A stretch of DNA of 64,000 bases. Source: Lamellibrachia columna. Its lineage: Eukaryota > Annelida > Polychaeta > Sabellida > Siboglinidae. The position numbers and the translations under genes are program-made. Numbering within the stretch: the stretch's first letter is position 1; each line of letters opens with the position of its first letter. Below are positions 1-10,987 of the stretch, piece by piece. The notes below the pieces were generated by a model. That model was not told where the DNA came from. It saw only the letters and a list, made by a program, of their open reading frames with translations, and made no database searches. The DNA lies in the NCBI GenBank assembly GCA_963662155.1, contig OY759266.1, forward strand, positions 55,361,510 through 55,425,509, in the 5' to 3' direction.

Positions 1-153
1 CGATCTACCAAGACACCAGATACACAGCTAACCGCAAAGAAAGAACAGACGCCTGAGGTTGCCATGGCTGAAAAACATCGGCAGATTCGTAGAATTGCTA
101 GGTCACGCCTCCAGCCAGGTTCAGCCAGAGTTACCCACACTACTCCAAGTCTG
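1..153 (+). CDS. putative internal exon of a host gene (3' portion), function unknown
   Basis: Frame 1 is open from the window edge to a TAA at 172-174, and a GTGCGT donor-like site follows base 153, which ends a codon (phase 0). The translation is basic and rich in S/T/P, with a run of arginines (HRQIRRIARSRL) and no recognisable domain. The next exon candidate (2629-2844) also starts in phase 0 behind a good acceptor, so the two can be joined in frame. Codon composition and GC are higher than in the surrounding AT-rich DNA. I do not recognise the family; a basic nuclear protein is only a guess. The donor is not a strong match (CTG|GTGCGT), so the exon could instead end at the TAA. Confidence 0.38.
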
Positions 154-519
154 GTGCGTGCAGAGACGTGTTAACATCTCGAAAATTACACAATGAAAAC
201 AAAAGAAGCATTTATCTGCAAAACATTATTTGCCAAAATCACATAAATTAAGTGGTTTTATGTTGCCATCAAGTTGACAGCGGTGGAGCTATTGCCACGT
301 TATTGACTTATGAAGTAATGGTTTTCCTATCTGTCGTTTAGCAACATGCAACAGAAAACCTGACTTATCTTGAAACACACAAATTAGATATAACGTGTTT
401 TGTAGATAAGCGCTTCATGTGTATGTTTTTTATTATTCACAAACTGTTTAGATACCATTTCAGTGGCAATGCTATGAATGTTCTATTTGTAGCTGCAGCT
501 ACTTTTAAAGCCGTACCCG

Positions 520-2005
520 ACTATGGAGGTTTCCCCCGAGGGATCAGTAGTAGTTCCAGGGAGGCTTGCTGTCCAACAAATAACAGTAACAATTCTAGGG
601 AGGCTTACTGTCCAACAAGTAACAGTCCCAGGGAGGCTCGCTGTCCAACAAGTAACAGTTTCAGGGAGGCTTACTGTCCAAAAAGTAACAGTTCCAGGGG
701 GGCTTACTGTCCAACAAGTAACAGTTCCAGGGAGGCTTACTGTCCAACAAGTAACAGTTCCAGGGGGGCTTACTGTCCAACATGTAACAGTTCCAGGGGG
801 GCTTACTGTCCAACAAGTAACAGTTCCAGGGAGGCTTACTGTCCAACAAGTAACAGTTCCAGGGAGGCTTACTGTCCAACAAGTAACAGTTCCAGGGGGG
901 CTTACTGTCCAACAACTAACAGTTCCAGGGGGGCTTACTGTCCAACAAGTAACAGTTCCAGGGAGGCTTACTGTCCAACAAGTAACAGTTCCAGGGAGGC
1001 TTACTGTCCAACAAGTAACAGTTCCAGGGGGGCTTACTGTCAAACAAGTAACAGTTTCAGGGAGGCTTGCTGTCCAACAAGTAACAGTTTCAGGGAGGCT
1101 TACTGTCCAACAAGTAACAGTTCCAGGGGGGCTTACTGTCCAACAAGTAACAGTTCCAGGGAGGCTTACTGTCCAACAAGTAACAGTTCCAGGTAGACTT
1201 GCTGTCAAACCAGTAACAGTGACAGTTCCAGGAGGCTTCCTGTCCAACAAGTAACAGTGACACTTCCAGGGAGGCTAACTGTCCAACAAGTAACAGTGAC
1301 ACTTCCAGGGAGGCTAACTGTCCAACAAGTAACAGTAACACTTCCAGGAGGCTTAGTGTCCAACAAACAACAGTGACACTTCCAGGGAGGCTTACTGTCC
1401 AAAAAGTAACAGTGACACTTCCAGGTAGGCTTACTGTCCAACAAGTAACAGTGACACTTCCAGGAGGCTTACTGTCCAACAAGTAACAGTGACACTTCCA
1501 GGGAGGCTTACTGTCCAACAAGTAACAGTGACACGTCCAGGTAGGCTTACTGTCCAACAAGTAACAGAGAAACTTACAGGGAGGCTTACTGTCCAACAAG
1601 TAACAGTGACACTTCCAAGGAGACTGTCCAACAAGTAACAATGACACTTCCAGGAGGCTTACTGTCCAACAAGTAACAATGACACTTCCAGGATGCTTAC
1701 TGTACTACAAGTAACAGTGACACTTCCAGGGAGACTGTCCAACAAGTTACAGTGACACTTCCAGGAGGCTTACTGTCCAACAAGTAACAGTGACACTTCC
1801 AGGAGGCTTACTGTCCAACAAGTAACAGTGACACTTCCAGGATGCTTACTGTACTACAAGTAACAGTGACACTTCCAGGGAGACTGTCCAACAAGTAACA
1901 GTGACACTTCCAGGGAGACTGTCCAACAAGTAACAGTGACACTTCCAGGGAGACTGTCCAACAAGTAACAGTGACACATCCAGTGATCGAGGCTTAGTGT
2001 CCAAT
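520..2005. repeat. 33-bp to 39-bp minisatellite
   Basis: About 20 head-to-tail copies of a 33-bp unit (core GGAGGCTTACTGTCCAACA, linker AGTAACAGTTCCAG) run to about 1200. From there the unit gains an AGTGACAC insertion and becomes 36-39 bp, and near the 3' side several copies lose GGCTT. Copies vary mainly at the GGGAGG/GGGGGG position. The change of unit length along the array suggests two successive expansions. It lies in the presumed intron. Confidence 0.95.
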
Positions 2006-2208
2006 AATAATTGTTTAATATTAGTTTTGGGTTTTAAACTGCTTAGTTCATAAAGTGATTTCTTTGCTTATGTAATTCACAGGACCACCCACGTATAGTC
2101 AAATCAGTGCATGGAATCAGCTGCTCCCAGTATTATTGGTAATGTGTTTATGTTACCAAGATCAAAGTTGATTTGGGTGGTAATCAGTTACAATGTAACT
2201 ACTAATTC

Positions 2209-2515
2209 TGGTATGTCGTGAGGAGCCAATGTTGGCTATGTCTACGACAGGGTGAGTGCGCACTAAGGCGGGGATAACACCCAGTGTTGGCTATAGTCTA
2301 CGACGGAGTGAGTGTGCTCTAAGACAGGGATAACACCCAGTGTTGGCTATAGTCTACGACGGAGTGACTGTGCTCTAAGACAGGGATAACACCCAGTGTT
2401 GGCTATAGTCTACGACGGAGTGACTGTGCTCTAAGACGGGGATAACACCCAGTGTTGGCTATAGTCTACGACGGAGTGACTGTGCTCTAAGACAGGGATA
2501 ACACCCAGTGCTGCG
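2209..2515. repeat. 57-bp tandem repeat, about 5 copies
   Basis: The unit contains GTGTTGGCTATAGTCTACGA and GGGATAACACCCA. The first copy is divergent and the later ones are nearly identical. The array lies about 110 bp before the acceptor of the presumed terminal exon. Confidence 0.9.
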
Positions 2516-2628
2516 TTAAGCTATCTCAGTTATCTGTTTTGAAACAGAATATTCACACTGCTAATATTTACAGTCTGCAGATAATTTGATAATTTCGCTT
2601 AAATCATGTATTTTTTGCTTGTTGACAG

Positions 2629-2844
2629 AACCCAAAGGCTCTGACTATGATCACTAATAGCCCCAAGAAGGGCACAGGCCCGGCTGATAAACCAAAGAGT
2701 GGACCGAAGTCTGCCACCCTGTTGTCCAGCCCTGCCTCCTGGTGTCTCAGTCTGAAGAAGACACCCGAAAGGTTGTCTCGAAGGCATCTCGAGCAGTCGA
2801 CAGAGACCTCAGATGAGAACCCAGAGAATTGCCAAGTCCAGTGA
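2629..2844 (+). CDS. putative terminal coding exon of the first host gene
   Basis: The segment starts after a T-rich acceptor (TTGCTTGTTGACAG) and is open in phase 0 to TGA at 2842-2844, giving 71 codons. The product is hydrophilic, rich in K/S/P/T/E, begins NPKALTMITNSPKKG and ends in an acidic then polar tail (ENPENCQVQ). The phase matches the exon candidate at 1-153. Higher GC than the flanks and a composition like a disordered C-terminal tail support coding. No family is recognised. AT-rich 3' UTR-like DNA follows. Confidence 0.42.
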   Translation, partial: NPKALTMITNSPKKGTGPADKPKSGPKSATLLSSPASWCLSLKKTPERLSRRHLEQSTETSDENPENCQVQ

Positions 2845-2993
2845 ATGGCGGACAATCGTGAACTTATTTTCTATTGTGTGTTTTGTAAAAACTTTAGTTA
2901 AGTGTAGTAGCTAAGATTATTGATGTGGCGTCCTCTTCGTCGTTTGTGCTTGTATATGTGCTTTTTACGTTATCATTGCATAATTACTCACTC

Positions 2994-3225
2994 AGTATAC
3001 AGACAACACAGTAGTTTGTATATACAGCATACGTACAACACAGTAGTTTGTGTGTACAGTATACGTACAACACAATAGTTTGTGTGTACAGCATACAGAC
3101 AACACAATCGTTTGTGTGTACAGTATACAGACAACATAGTAGTTTGTGTGTACAGCATACAGACAACACAGTAGTTTATGTGTACAACATACAGATAACA
3201 CAGTAGTTTGTGTACACATGTAGTT
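2994..3225. repeat. 32-bp tandem repeat, about 7 copies
   Basis: The unit alternates GTGTGTACAGTATAC and ACAACACAGTAGTTT with scattered substitutions. It lies just downstream of the presumed terminal exon and produces spurious open frames on the minus strand. Confidence 0.9.
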
Positions 3226-3249
3226 AGCATGCATCCTACAGGCATTTCA

Positions 3250-4595
3250 CATGTGCATCACGTTTTTGCTAGACTAGTTTGGTAATGCCAGATTTATGAC
3301 CAATAACCTTTATTCAGTTAGTGTTGTTTGTCAACAATTCAATTACTATCAATTTGTTTTTAATGTTTCAGTGCTTTTGCATGAAAAAGTATTTTTTTAA
3401 CAAAATTATTCACAAATTGAACAATATAATTACATTCCTTTATACAATGACTATTCTAAAATCACAATTGTCACTTATTTGGTAGGTAATTGATTGAGTA
3501 TATTTTTATTGTAAGGGAACCTTTGTATCTCCTTTCCGCTTTGTGTAGTATGCTCCTTAATAATAAACAAATACTGTTTGTAAACTTAGTTGTGTTTGAC
3601 ATCTGCTTAATCCCTGTTATAAGTGCTCTGGCACATTTATAGGACTTTGTAAACATAGGCAGGTGAAATTGAAACCACAATGACTTGCCCCAAGACAGTG
3701 GAAGCACCCCAATTTAGTGTTTGTACATTTTGCAATCAGGAATATTAATACACTGTACACCCAACATATCTGGCATTGAGCATCAAGGCAACAACAAACA
3801 TGGCACTGTGCATATTTATTATAGAACTATTCAATAATCAATAGATTCTGTACAATAAAAAGTATGTCCGCATGCCAAAGGAAGCCCGTTTCAATGTATA
3901 CTCAAGTATAGGCCCGAGCAGAACAAATGTTGGCCCGTGCAGGACAAATGTATAATCAAGTGTTGGCCCGTGCAGGACAAATGTATTCTCAAGTGTTGGC
4001 CCTCAAAAATGGATGGTCCAGTAGCAGAACGATTATTTAGACCGACACACCATCAGAACCTATAACAATATCCTCACAGCGGTTTTATACGGTTGCGTGA
4101 AATCTACAAACTGGCGGATGACCTTGTGCCATATCGCAAAGACAACCATGCCTAAAACATTTCACTTAAGGACATGATGACGTCATTGACTGAGGACTGC
4201 TTGGTTTAGACAATACTGCAAGGGATAGTAATAAAAATACCACCAAAAAAACTCATGAAAACATAGAAACCACCACATCGTCGTTTGATCGATGACGGCC
4301 CAAATAAACAAATGTACAATACGTATATACATGCACGTGGGTCTCGTTGTAACGTTACATTTGCAACTGTCAAAACGTTTTACTCACAGTTTGCGTTGTT
4401 CATTGAACCGTAACAAGTTTTACGTCAAGCAGCTTTCGACGTTTCACAACTGCCTAAGACGGAACATCATTGGTTGGTGTACCGGAGACACGTATTAGTT
4501 TATATCCACATTATCCACTGTGTACATACAGTAGCAAAGCGTGGACAACATATACGAAGTAAGATAAACTCCTCAACAGTTTCAATCTCCGATGC
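3250..4595. other. AT-rich intergenic DNA without a recognised gene
   Basis: No coding signal or clear transposon was recognised. A short degenerate tandem repeat (about three copies of a roughly 36-bp unit with TTGGCCCGTGCAGGACAAAT) lies at about 3890-4010. Confidence 0.6.
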
Positions 4596-4599
4596 CTCG

Positions 4600-6165
4600 G
4601 ACGCATGTTTGCTTCTTTCCATTTTGAAGGAACTATTCCTTCTAGTGACAAGTTAAACAATTTTGCAAGTGGTGTACTAATTTGCTCAACAATTTCCTTA
4701 AGCAGTTTTGGTGGTATCCCATCAACTCCCAGTGATTTATTATCTTTCATCTTCTTGTCTTTGCTATCATTTGTGGAGTTACAAATAACTGCCCCAAATG
4801 TTCTGATTTACTGCCCTCAAATTTAGTAAATGGAACTGGAAGTGAGCTGATATCTTCTGTGGTAAAAACTTAACTGAAATACTCATTCAGGACCTCTGCC
4901 ATTTGAAACCCGTCCAAAATTATGTTTCCACTGTTGTTTTCCAGTGGTCCGACCTTATCTCAAACTTTCAATTTACTCCTTACATAAGCATAGAAGCTCT
5001 TGCTGTAATTTTTTATATTACCTGCCAATTTTTTTTCAAAGGTTCTTTGAGATTTTTTAAGTTATGTCTAGGTTAAGTGCCTCGTTGTAATTTGCATAGT
5101 CTTCATCCTTTCTGGTACACATATAAACCCTCCACATAGTCTGCTTATACACTATTTTTCTAATAGCTTCTTTTGACAAGTGTTTCTTTGTAGACCGTTT
5201 TCCTTGTTTTTGGAAGGGAACAAATTTATCGATGATACTCTCAATTTCATATTTTAGAATATTCCAACATTCAATTGTGGTCTTATTCATCAGCATGGAT
5301 TGGTATTCCAATCTAGCTTTGCTAAGTATTTTCTCATATCTTTATAGTTACCTTTGTGGACGTTTCTCCTATACATTTTTTTATTTTTACTTTCTGATTT
5401 TACATTGATATCAAAATGTATTTGATTGTGGTCACTGTTACCCAATGGTTAATGTATTTTTACATTGTCCACTAATTCTTTTTGTGATGACAAAACTATA
5501 TCTAATACACTATCTCCCCTGGTTGGTTCTAGCATGTGCTGAGTAAGCTATCCTGAATTAAAAATATAAATTGTTGGTCCTTACCCCCTGTTCTCTCTAG
5601 AGATTTTCATTGTATGCGTCCATGGTTAAAATCTCCCATTATGATACATTCCCCTTTACTAACTTCCTTTATAGCATTTTGTGTTATCCTCTTTGTTTAT
5701 GTTTGGACTTCGGCAAACTAATCCAATAGTTAATTTTGAATTTCCTGAAACTATTTTGCACCAAACAGCTTCGTCGCAATCTGCTTCCCTTTCTAATTTT
5801 ATTTCATAAGCCTGAATAGATTCTTTAGCATATAAAATGACTCCCCCTCCCCTTCTTCCTATTGGATCTCTCCTAAACATTACGTATCCTGTCAATCCTA
5901 ATTCAGCATCTGTTATGTCTGTGTTGGCCTATGAATCGATCGTACCAATTATGTGAAGGTCAATATCTTCTACTATAATGTTTAATCCGTTTTTTTTATT
6001 TATTTTACTCCTAGCATTTAAACACACACATTTATAACCTGCTTCAGACCTGTTTTTAGGACATTTTGTTTTTGGTTTGTCTGTACTAGTGGCCGCTGTC
6101 CTGCTTGAGGCATCTCTAAGTAACCCCCCTGCGCTTCTAGTTTAAACTTCGTAGAGTTGTCCTGG
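4600..6165 (-). pseudogene. degenerate CR1-type LINE fragment (endonuclease to start of RT)
   Basis: Read on the minus strand, this matches the same LINE family seen at 29821-34258. From high to low coordinates come the ORF1/ORF2 spacer (about 6000-6165), part of the endonuclease (5659-5895, including GYVMFRRDPIGRRGGGVILY), the linker (5057-5311) and the beginning of the RT region (4590-4750, with KDNKSLGVDGIPPKLL). Many frameshifts and stops break it, and the RT core and 3' end are missing. It is an old 3'-truncated copy. Confidence 0.85.
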
Positions 6166-6338
6166 AGGATGAGGTACGTGTCTATAATATTATATTCTCT
6201 GTAAAGAAACGTTTTCATTCGGTCGCATGCCCAGAACTGTAAAACATGGCATGACACACATTCACAATTGAGATAGTTGTAATATGAAAAACAATTTCTT
6301 CTAAAAATACTACCCATAAACAGATCAAGGTTAATTCA

Positions 6339-6445
6339 ATGGCACTGCTCCCACCTCCGTGCAATGGCACTGCACCCACTTCCATGCAATGGCACTGCAC
6401 CCACCTCCATGCAATGGTACTGCACCCAACTCCATGCAATGTAAC
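6339..6445. repeat. 25-bp tandem repeat, about 4 copies
   Basis: The unit is close to CAATGGCACTGCACCCACCT plus CCATG. The copies are tightly spaced and differ by one to three bases. Confidence 0.9.
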
Positions 6446-6917
6446 GTAACACTATGACATAATTTTATCCAGATCATTATATTGTGAAAAAAAGAGAAAC
6501 ATGGTATATTTACCCCAACCCAAGAGTGCATATTAATATAATTATAATAGGCATTTATTCAGGCTTTCCAAATATTGACAGACAACTACATTTATCCATC
6601 ACTATAGTCGAGAAAACCCCATGGAATAAGTAATACCCCCCAAGAGAGCTCCATAATAATTATATAATGCAAAGCTGCTTTCATACAGATCTTTCAAACA
6701 CTTTGACAAAATACAACCATAAACCTCTACGTAGACCACACAGAATTAGATGATTTGCACACAACTCAGTGAAGTATGATAACTAAAATTACCCACCAAA
6801 TGCACGACTAGTTGGTGACCCCAGGACATGACTAACACCACCCCCTTCCAACCAAGAGAGCAACAAAATAGCCACCCATGGTCCGGTCGCGGCCCGGACC
6901 TGCAATGTCAAATTCAT
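6446..6917. other. no gene recognised
   Basis: AT-rich DNA without coding signal, transposon similarity or long repeats that I can see. Confidence 0.5.
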
Positions 6918-7092
6918 CTAAAACTGATTATGATCTTCATCAGCGCTCTCAGGACTGGGTGTAGGAGTTTTGGCCAAGGTCCTCCTCATCCGACCCCCTC
7001 GCGACCCTTGACCTACCTCAGTCAGTCCTTCATCACCTTCGCCACTTCCGAGTCTGTCGTGCGTTGGCAAGACCCGTTTAACCATACGGCTT
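6918..7092 (-). CDS. possible isolated 3' coding exon on the minus strand
   Basis: On the minus strand an acceptor (TAATTGCAG) is followed at 7092 by an open stretch that ends with TAG at 6918. The peptide is hydrophilic, with a basic centre (GGRMRRTLAKTPTPSP) and an acidic tail (ESADEDHNQF), and its GC is well above the flanks. A GTAGGT donor-like site lies within it, so an alternative would be an internal exon ending earlier. No upstream exon could be identified, and no family is recognised. It could equally be a chance open frame. Confidence 0.3.
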
Positions 7093-7255
7093 CTGCAATT
7101 AATATAATAATGCAATTACGTGTGTATAACATAGTTACAGTGTTTTGCAGTTTTGTCTGATATATCTGCTCTAATATCCACCAGAATAGTCATATTCAAC
7201 AGAGCCACATTTGTCCCGGGCTAACGTGTCAACATTTGTAGATATGAGATTGAAC

Positions 7256-7392
7256 AAGATTTAACAAGATTGCCACCCAAGGCAAAACACCTAGATGGCA
7301 AGTGGACAAGGAAGCCATTGGCTTATCGAGAGTCCAACATTTTGTTATCTATGTGTAACTTTGCCTTTTGAGATATTTATACTTCCGAGATA
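7256..7392 (-). mobile_element. 3'-end fragment of the CR1-type LINE
   Basis: The segment contains the 3' UTR signature of the family on the minus strand: the AACAAGATTTAACAAGATT tail, then a block matching AGATGGCAAGTGGACAAGG and GGCTTATCGAGAGTCC. Only about 130 bp remain. Confidence 0.85.
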
Positions 7393-7956
7393 TGTGTTGT
7401 CCACATGTGCCAGCAACAATGTTCTCTTTATGCTTACTTGGATGATCAGCAATGATATGTCATTGGGATCGAGATTATTAACTGATAATTAAGCAATAAT
7501 TACACAAGAACGGTAATATAAAATTGTTAGCAACAGACATTTCAAATATGCTATTTTATACATCCTATGTATATTATGGATATACTCCTCCTTGGTGAAA
7601 ATAACCTTCACCAAATAAGCTTTCACTAATTAAAAATTACATAATATATTTTCTCAAATACTAAACAGTAAAATGCTTCTTACTTGCAATTAGTAGCTTG
7701 ATCTTGGCACCAGAAAATAATGTTTATTCTTTGGCGTCGGCGTTGGCGATGATGGCTCTTCTCAGTTGATGTTGTATCTATTAAGTGCCTGTATGCACAA
7801 AATGTGTCTCTTCACCAGGTAAGACATGGTGCGAATGAACAGTCGGTCTTTTTATACCTTCAGCTAGCACACGTACTGAACACCGTCACCGGGAAAGATA
7901 TTCGTGCGCAGACGCATATCCTCGGGCGTATGAGGCGCCGTAGCGGCCAAAAGGGT
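7393..7956. other. no gene recognised
   Basis: Mostly AT-rich. A TATAAAAAG box on the minus strand near 7850 is discussed under rejected observations. Confidence 0.4.
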
Positions 7957-8348
7957 CGAGTCCTGCGCGAACCGTCGAGTCCTGCGCGAACCGTCGAGTT
8001 CTGTCTGCGAGAACCGTCGAGTCCTGCGCGAACCGTCGAGTCCTGCGCGAACCGTCGAGTTCTGCGCGACCCGTCGAGTCCTGCGCGAACCGTTGAGTTC
8101 CGTCTGCGAGAACCGTCGAGTCCTGCGCGAACCGTCGAGTCCTGCGCGAACCGTCGAGTTCTGCGCGACCCGTCGAGTCCTGCGCGACCCGTCGAGTTCT
8201 GTCTGCGAGAACGGTCGAGTCCTGCGCGAACCGTCGAGTCCTGCGCGAACCGTCGACTCCTGCGCGATCCGTCGAGTCCTGCGCGACCCGTCGAGTCCTG
8301 CGCGAACCGTCGAGTCCTGCGCGAACTTTCGAGTCCTGCGCGAACGAG
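7957..8348. repeat. GC-rich 19/23-bp minisatellite
   Basis: About twenty copies of GTCGAGTCCTGCGCGAACC run head to tail, interspersed with a longer variant carrying CTGTCTGCGAGAA. It is CpG-dense in an otherwise AT-rich neighbourhood. All six frames show artefactual open stretches. Confidence 0.95.
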
Positions 8349-8507
8349 ATACTCTGGTTACCACTGAAAATAGCGTTGCCGTTGTAGGATGTGCAGCGAA
8401 GTAATGCCGCAAAAAGCATAATACAATACAGTATAATATATTACCCAGAGTACAGTGAATGGAAAAAAGTACATCCCGTCGGTCCGGCGATGATGCACGT
8501 GAAAACA

Positions 8508-9000
8508 ACAAGTTCCAGATGGCAAGTGGACAAAGAAGCCATTGGCTTATCGAGAGTCCAAAAATTGTCTCGTCTATGTGTAGCCCGCCCTTATCAAATA
8601 TCTGTCAATTCTATTTTTAAACATATTCACACTACTAGCATTAACACAATCATTTGGCAGTTTGTTCCATTAATTTCTCTGTGAGAAAGAGTACTTTCTC
8701 ATATCCAACCTACACTGCTCCTTAACTAATGCTGCTTTGTGTCCTCGGGTTCTACTGCCTTCTTTAAGTTTGAAGAACATATTCTTATCAACATCCTCAT
8801 AACCGTTCACTATTTTAAACACTTCTATTTGGTCTCCTCTTAGTCTCCTGGTCTCTAGTGTTGTCAAACCACATTTTAATAAGCGGCTTTCGTAACTAAG
8901 GTTTCTCAATTCTGGAATCATTTTAGTTGCTCTTCGTTGTATTCTTTCTAGCTTGTATGTGTCCTTTTTACGATACGGCCTCCATGCTTGAATACAATAC
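8508..9000 (-). mobile_element. older CR1-type LINE, 3' piece (split by a nested copy)
   Basis: The minus strand holds the 3' UTR and the C-terminal RT-associated region (8670-9002, about 110 residues including YCIQAWRPYRKKD and RRLRGDQIEVFKIVNGYE). The coding sequence stops at 9000, where a second copy of the same family begins, and it resumes at 11322 in the middle of the same codon neighbourhood. The protein differs from the young copies at many positions, so this copy is older. Confidence 0.9.
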
Positions 9001-9102
9001 AAGATTTAACAAGATTTAACAAGAGTTGCCATCCAAGCCAAAGGCCCAGATGGCAAGTGGACAAGGAAGCCATTGGCTTATCGAGAGTCCAACAATGTTC
9101 AT

Positions 9103-10443
9103 CTACTTATAACCCGCCCTCCTGAGATATGTGTCTACCTTATTTTTAAACATATTCACGCTGCTAGCAGTTACACAATCTGTAGACAATTTGTTCCATT
9201 CATGTATTGTCCTCTGTGAGAACGAGTGCTTCCTGATGTCCAATCTACACTGATCCTTTACTAATTTTACCTCATGTCCTCTAGTTCTGCTATCCTTCTT
9301 GAGTGAGAAAAACATATTTCTATCAATATTTTCATACCCATTCAATATCTTAAAAACTTCAATCTGATCTCCTCTTAACCTCCTTGTCTCTAGAGTTGTT
9401 AAACCACATTCTTTCAAGCGTTGTTCATAACTAAGGTCTCTCAGTTCTGGAATCATTTTAGTTGCTCTCCTTTGTATGCGTTCAAGCGTATCTATATCCT
9501 TCTTACGATATGGTCTCCATGCTTGTATACAGTATTCTAAATGAGGTCTAACTATTGCTTTATAAAGAGGTATAATTAACTTTTTTCCCTTGTATGTTAT
9601 GTTTCTTCTAATCAATCCAAGAATTTGATTACCCTTTGAAGCTGCAATACCACACTGCTCTGAAACTTTCATATCAGCGCTTACTGTAACTCCTAAGTCC
9701 TTTTCTTTTACAGTAGTGCCCAGAACAGTATCTCCCATTTTATAGTTTACATTCAAGTTCCCATGTCCTGTATGTAGGCATTTACATTTCCCAAAATCAA
9801 ACAACATCTGCCATTTCTCAGACCATTTCACTAATCTGTCTAGATCGTTTTGTAAATGTTGTTTATCACCATCAGTATTAACTTTTCTAAACAATTTTGT
9901 GTCGTCCGCAAATTTCAGTACGTTACTTGTTATACTGTCGTCCAAGTCATTGATATATATTAAGAATAATATAGGTCCTAATACTGATCCTTGAGGTACC
10001 CCACTCAAAACCGATTTCCAAGTTGAAACTTCTCCATCTACTACAACTCGTTGTCTTCTGTCAGTCAGCCATTGTTCTATCCAGTCAGTTATGCTATCCC
10101 CGATACCATGGGCTTTTAATTTAAGTAGTAATCTTTGATGTGGCACTTTGTCAAAAGCTTTCTGAAAATCTAAGTAGATAATATCTACTGGCGATCCCAC
10201 GTCTATCCACTTAGTGATTTCTTCCAAAAAACATAACATATTTGTTAAGCATGACCTCGCTTTAAGGAATCCATGTTGAGATGAATTTAATAATTTATGC
10301 TTAACGAGGAAGTCCACCATATGGTCTTTAATTAACCTTTCTAATAATTTACAAATCACTGACGTTAAACTCACTGGTCTGTAATTCTCTGACTTATTTC
10401 TCGAACCCTTTTTAATAATGGTATGATGTTTGCTTCTTTCCAT
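9103..10443 (-). CDS. CR1-type LINE reverse transcriptase, C-terminal part, 446 codons open
   Basis: The open stretch holds the RT core of a non-LTR retrotransposon: KAFDKVPHQRLLLKL, SGVPQGSVLGPILFLIYIND and the catalytic box FADDTKLF. A CR1/L2-type C-terminal region follows (GIAASKGNQILGLIRR, RPHLEYCIQAWRPYRKKD, ERIQRRATKMIPELR) and ends at AGYK. The enzyme would copy LINE RNA at a nicked target. A one-base shift near 10443 separates it from its natural N-terminal extension (10461-10730), so the ATG at 10443 is not the native start. It is the longest open LINE frame in the window. Confidence 0.93.
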   Translation of the reverse strand: MERSKHHTIIKKGSRNKSENYRPVSLTSVICKLLERLIKDHMVDFLVKHKLLNSSQHGFLKARSCLTNMLCFLEEITKWIDVGSPVDIIYLDFQKAFDKVPHQRLLLKLKAHGIGDSITDWIEQWLTDRRQRVVVDGEVSTWKSVLSGVPQGSVLGPILFLIYINDLDDSITSNVLKFADDTKLFRKVNTDGDKQHLQNDLDRLVKWSEKWQMLFDFGKCKCLHTGHGNLNVNYKMGDTVLGTTVKEKDLGVTVSADMKVSEQCGIAASKGNQILGLIRRNITYKGKKLIIPLYKAIVRPHLEYCIQAWRPYRKKDIDTLERIQRRATKMIPELRDLSYEQRLKECGLTTLETRRLRGDQIEVFKILNGYENIDRNMFFSLKKDSRTRGHEVKLVKDQCRLDIRKHSFSQRTIHEWNKLSTDCVTASSVNMFKNKVDTYLRRAGYK

Positions 10444-10460
10444 TCAAACGGAACAACTCC

Positions 10461-10987
10461 CTATTTTAATGACAAGTTGAATACTCTTGCAAGTGGTATA
10501 CTGATTTGTTCTACTGTTTCCATTAGTAATTTTGGAGGAATCCCATCCACTCCCGGTGATTTGTTATCCTTCATTGCCTTTATTTTCTTAGCTACCAATT
10601 CTGGAGTTACAACTAACGGACCTAAATAGTCAGATTTAGCCCCCTGAAATTTAGCATCAGCAACTGGTAATGAACTAATATCTTCTTTGGTAAACACTGA
10701 ACTGAAGTAACCATTTAGGTCTTCCGCCATTTAAAACCCCTGTGATATTATATTTCCAGCACTGTCTTCTAGAGGTCCAACCTTGTCTTGTACGTTTTGT
10801 TTACTCCTGACATATGCATAAAAACTCTTGCTGTCATTTTTTATGTTACATGCTAGTTTTTGCTCATAGCTTCTTTTAGATTGTCTGATTTCAGTTGTAG
10901 CTGCATTAAGTGCCTCTTTGTATTTTGCAGTCTTCTTCCTTTCTGGTACGCCTATAAACCCCTTTGTTTTAGCATTATTTTTCGAAT
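10461..10987 (-). pseudogene. RT N-terminal region and linker of the young LINE, frameshifted
   Basis: The minus-strand open part 10461-10730 gives KKIKAMKDNKSPGVDGIPPK, the RT motif 1 region that precedes the core in this family. Between 10731 and 10987 the linker is broken by a stop (TAA within the AEDLNGYF upstream stretch) and by frame changes. It belongs to the 9001-11321 copy. Confidence 0.85.

Larger units (their letters stand above)
154..2628 (+). other. presumed intron of the first gene, dominated by minisatellites
   Basis: The intron is inferred between the donor at 154 and the acceptor ending TTGTTGACAG at 2628. Bases 154-519 show no feature. Most of the remainder is made of two minisatellites (about 520-2005 and 2209-2510). 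The open frames through the first array exist only because its unit is 33 bp long; they are not genes. Confidence 0.4.

Noticed and set aside
417..1647. Long open frames with repeated Cys/Ser/Pro or Trp/Val/Gly peptides
   Set aside because: They are all produced by the 33-bp minisatellite, whose length is a multiple of three, so several frames stay open on both strands.
520..2005. CRISPR-like array
   Set aside because: Units are contiguous without unique spacers and the DNA is eukaryotic; it is a minisatellite.
4292..4498. Short plus-strand open frame upstream of the LINE fragment
   Set aside because: No motif, no splice context and composition like the flanks.
7829..7862. TATAAAAAG box and downstream ATG on the minus strand
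   Set aside because: The frame after the ATG stops after 21 codons and no convincing donor or second exon was found.
7804..8511. Arg/Ser/Pro-rich proteins on both strands
   Set aside because: They come from translation of the GC-rich minisatellite in every frame.
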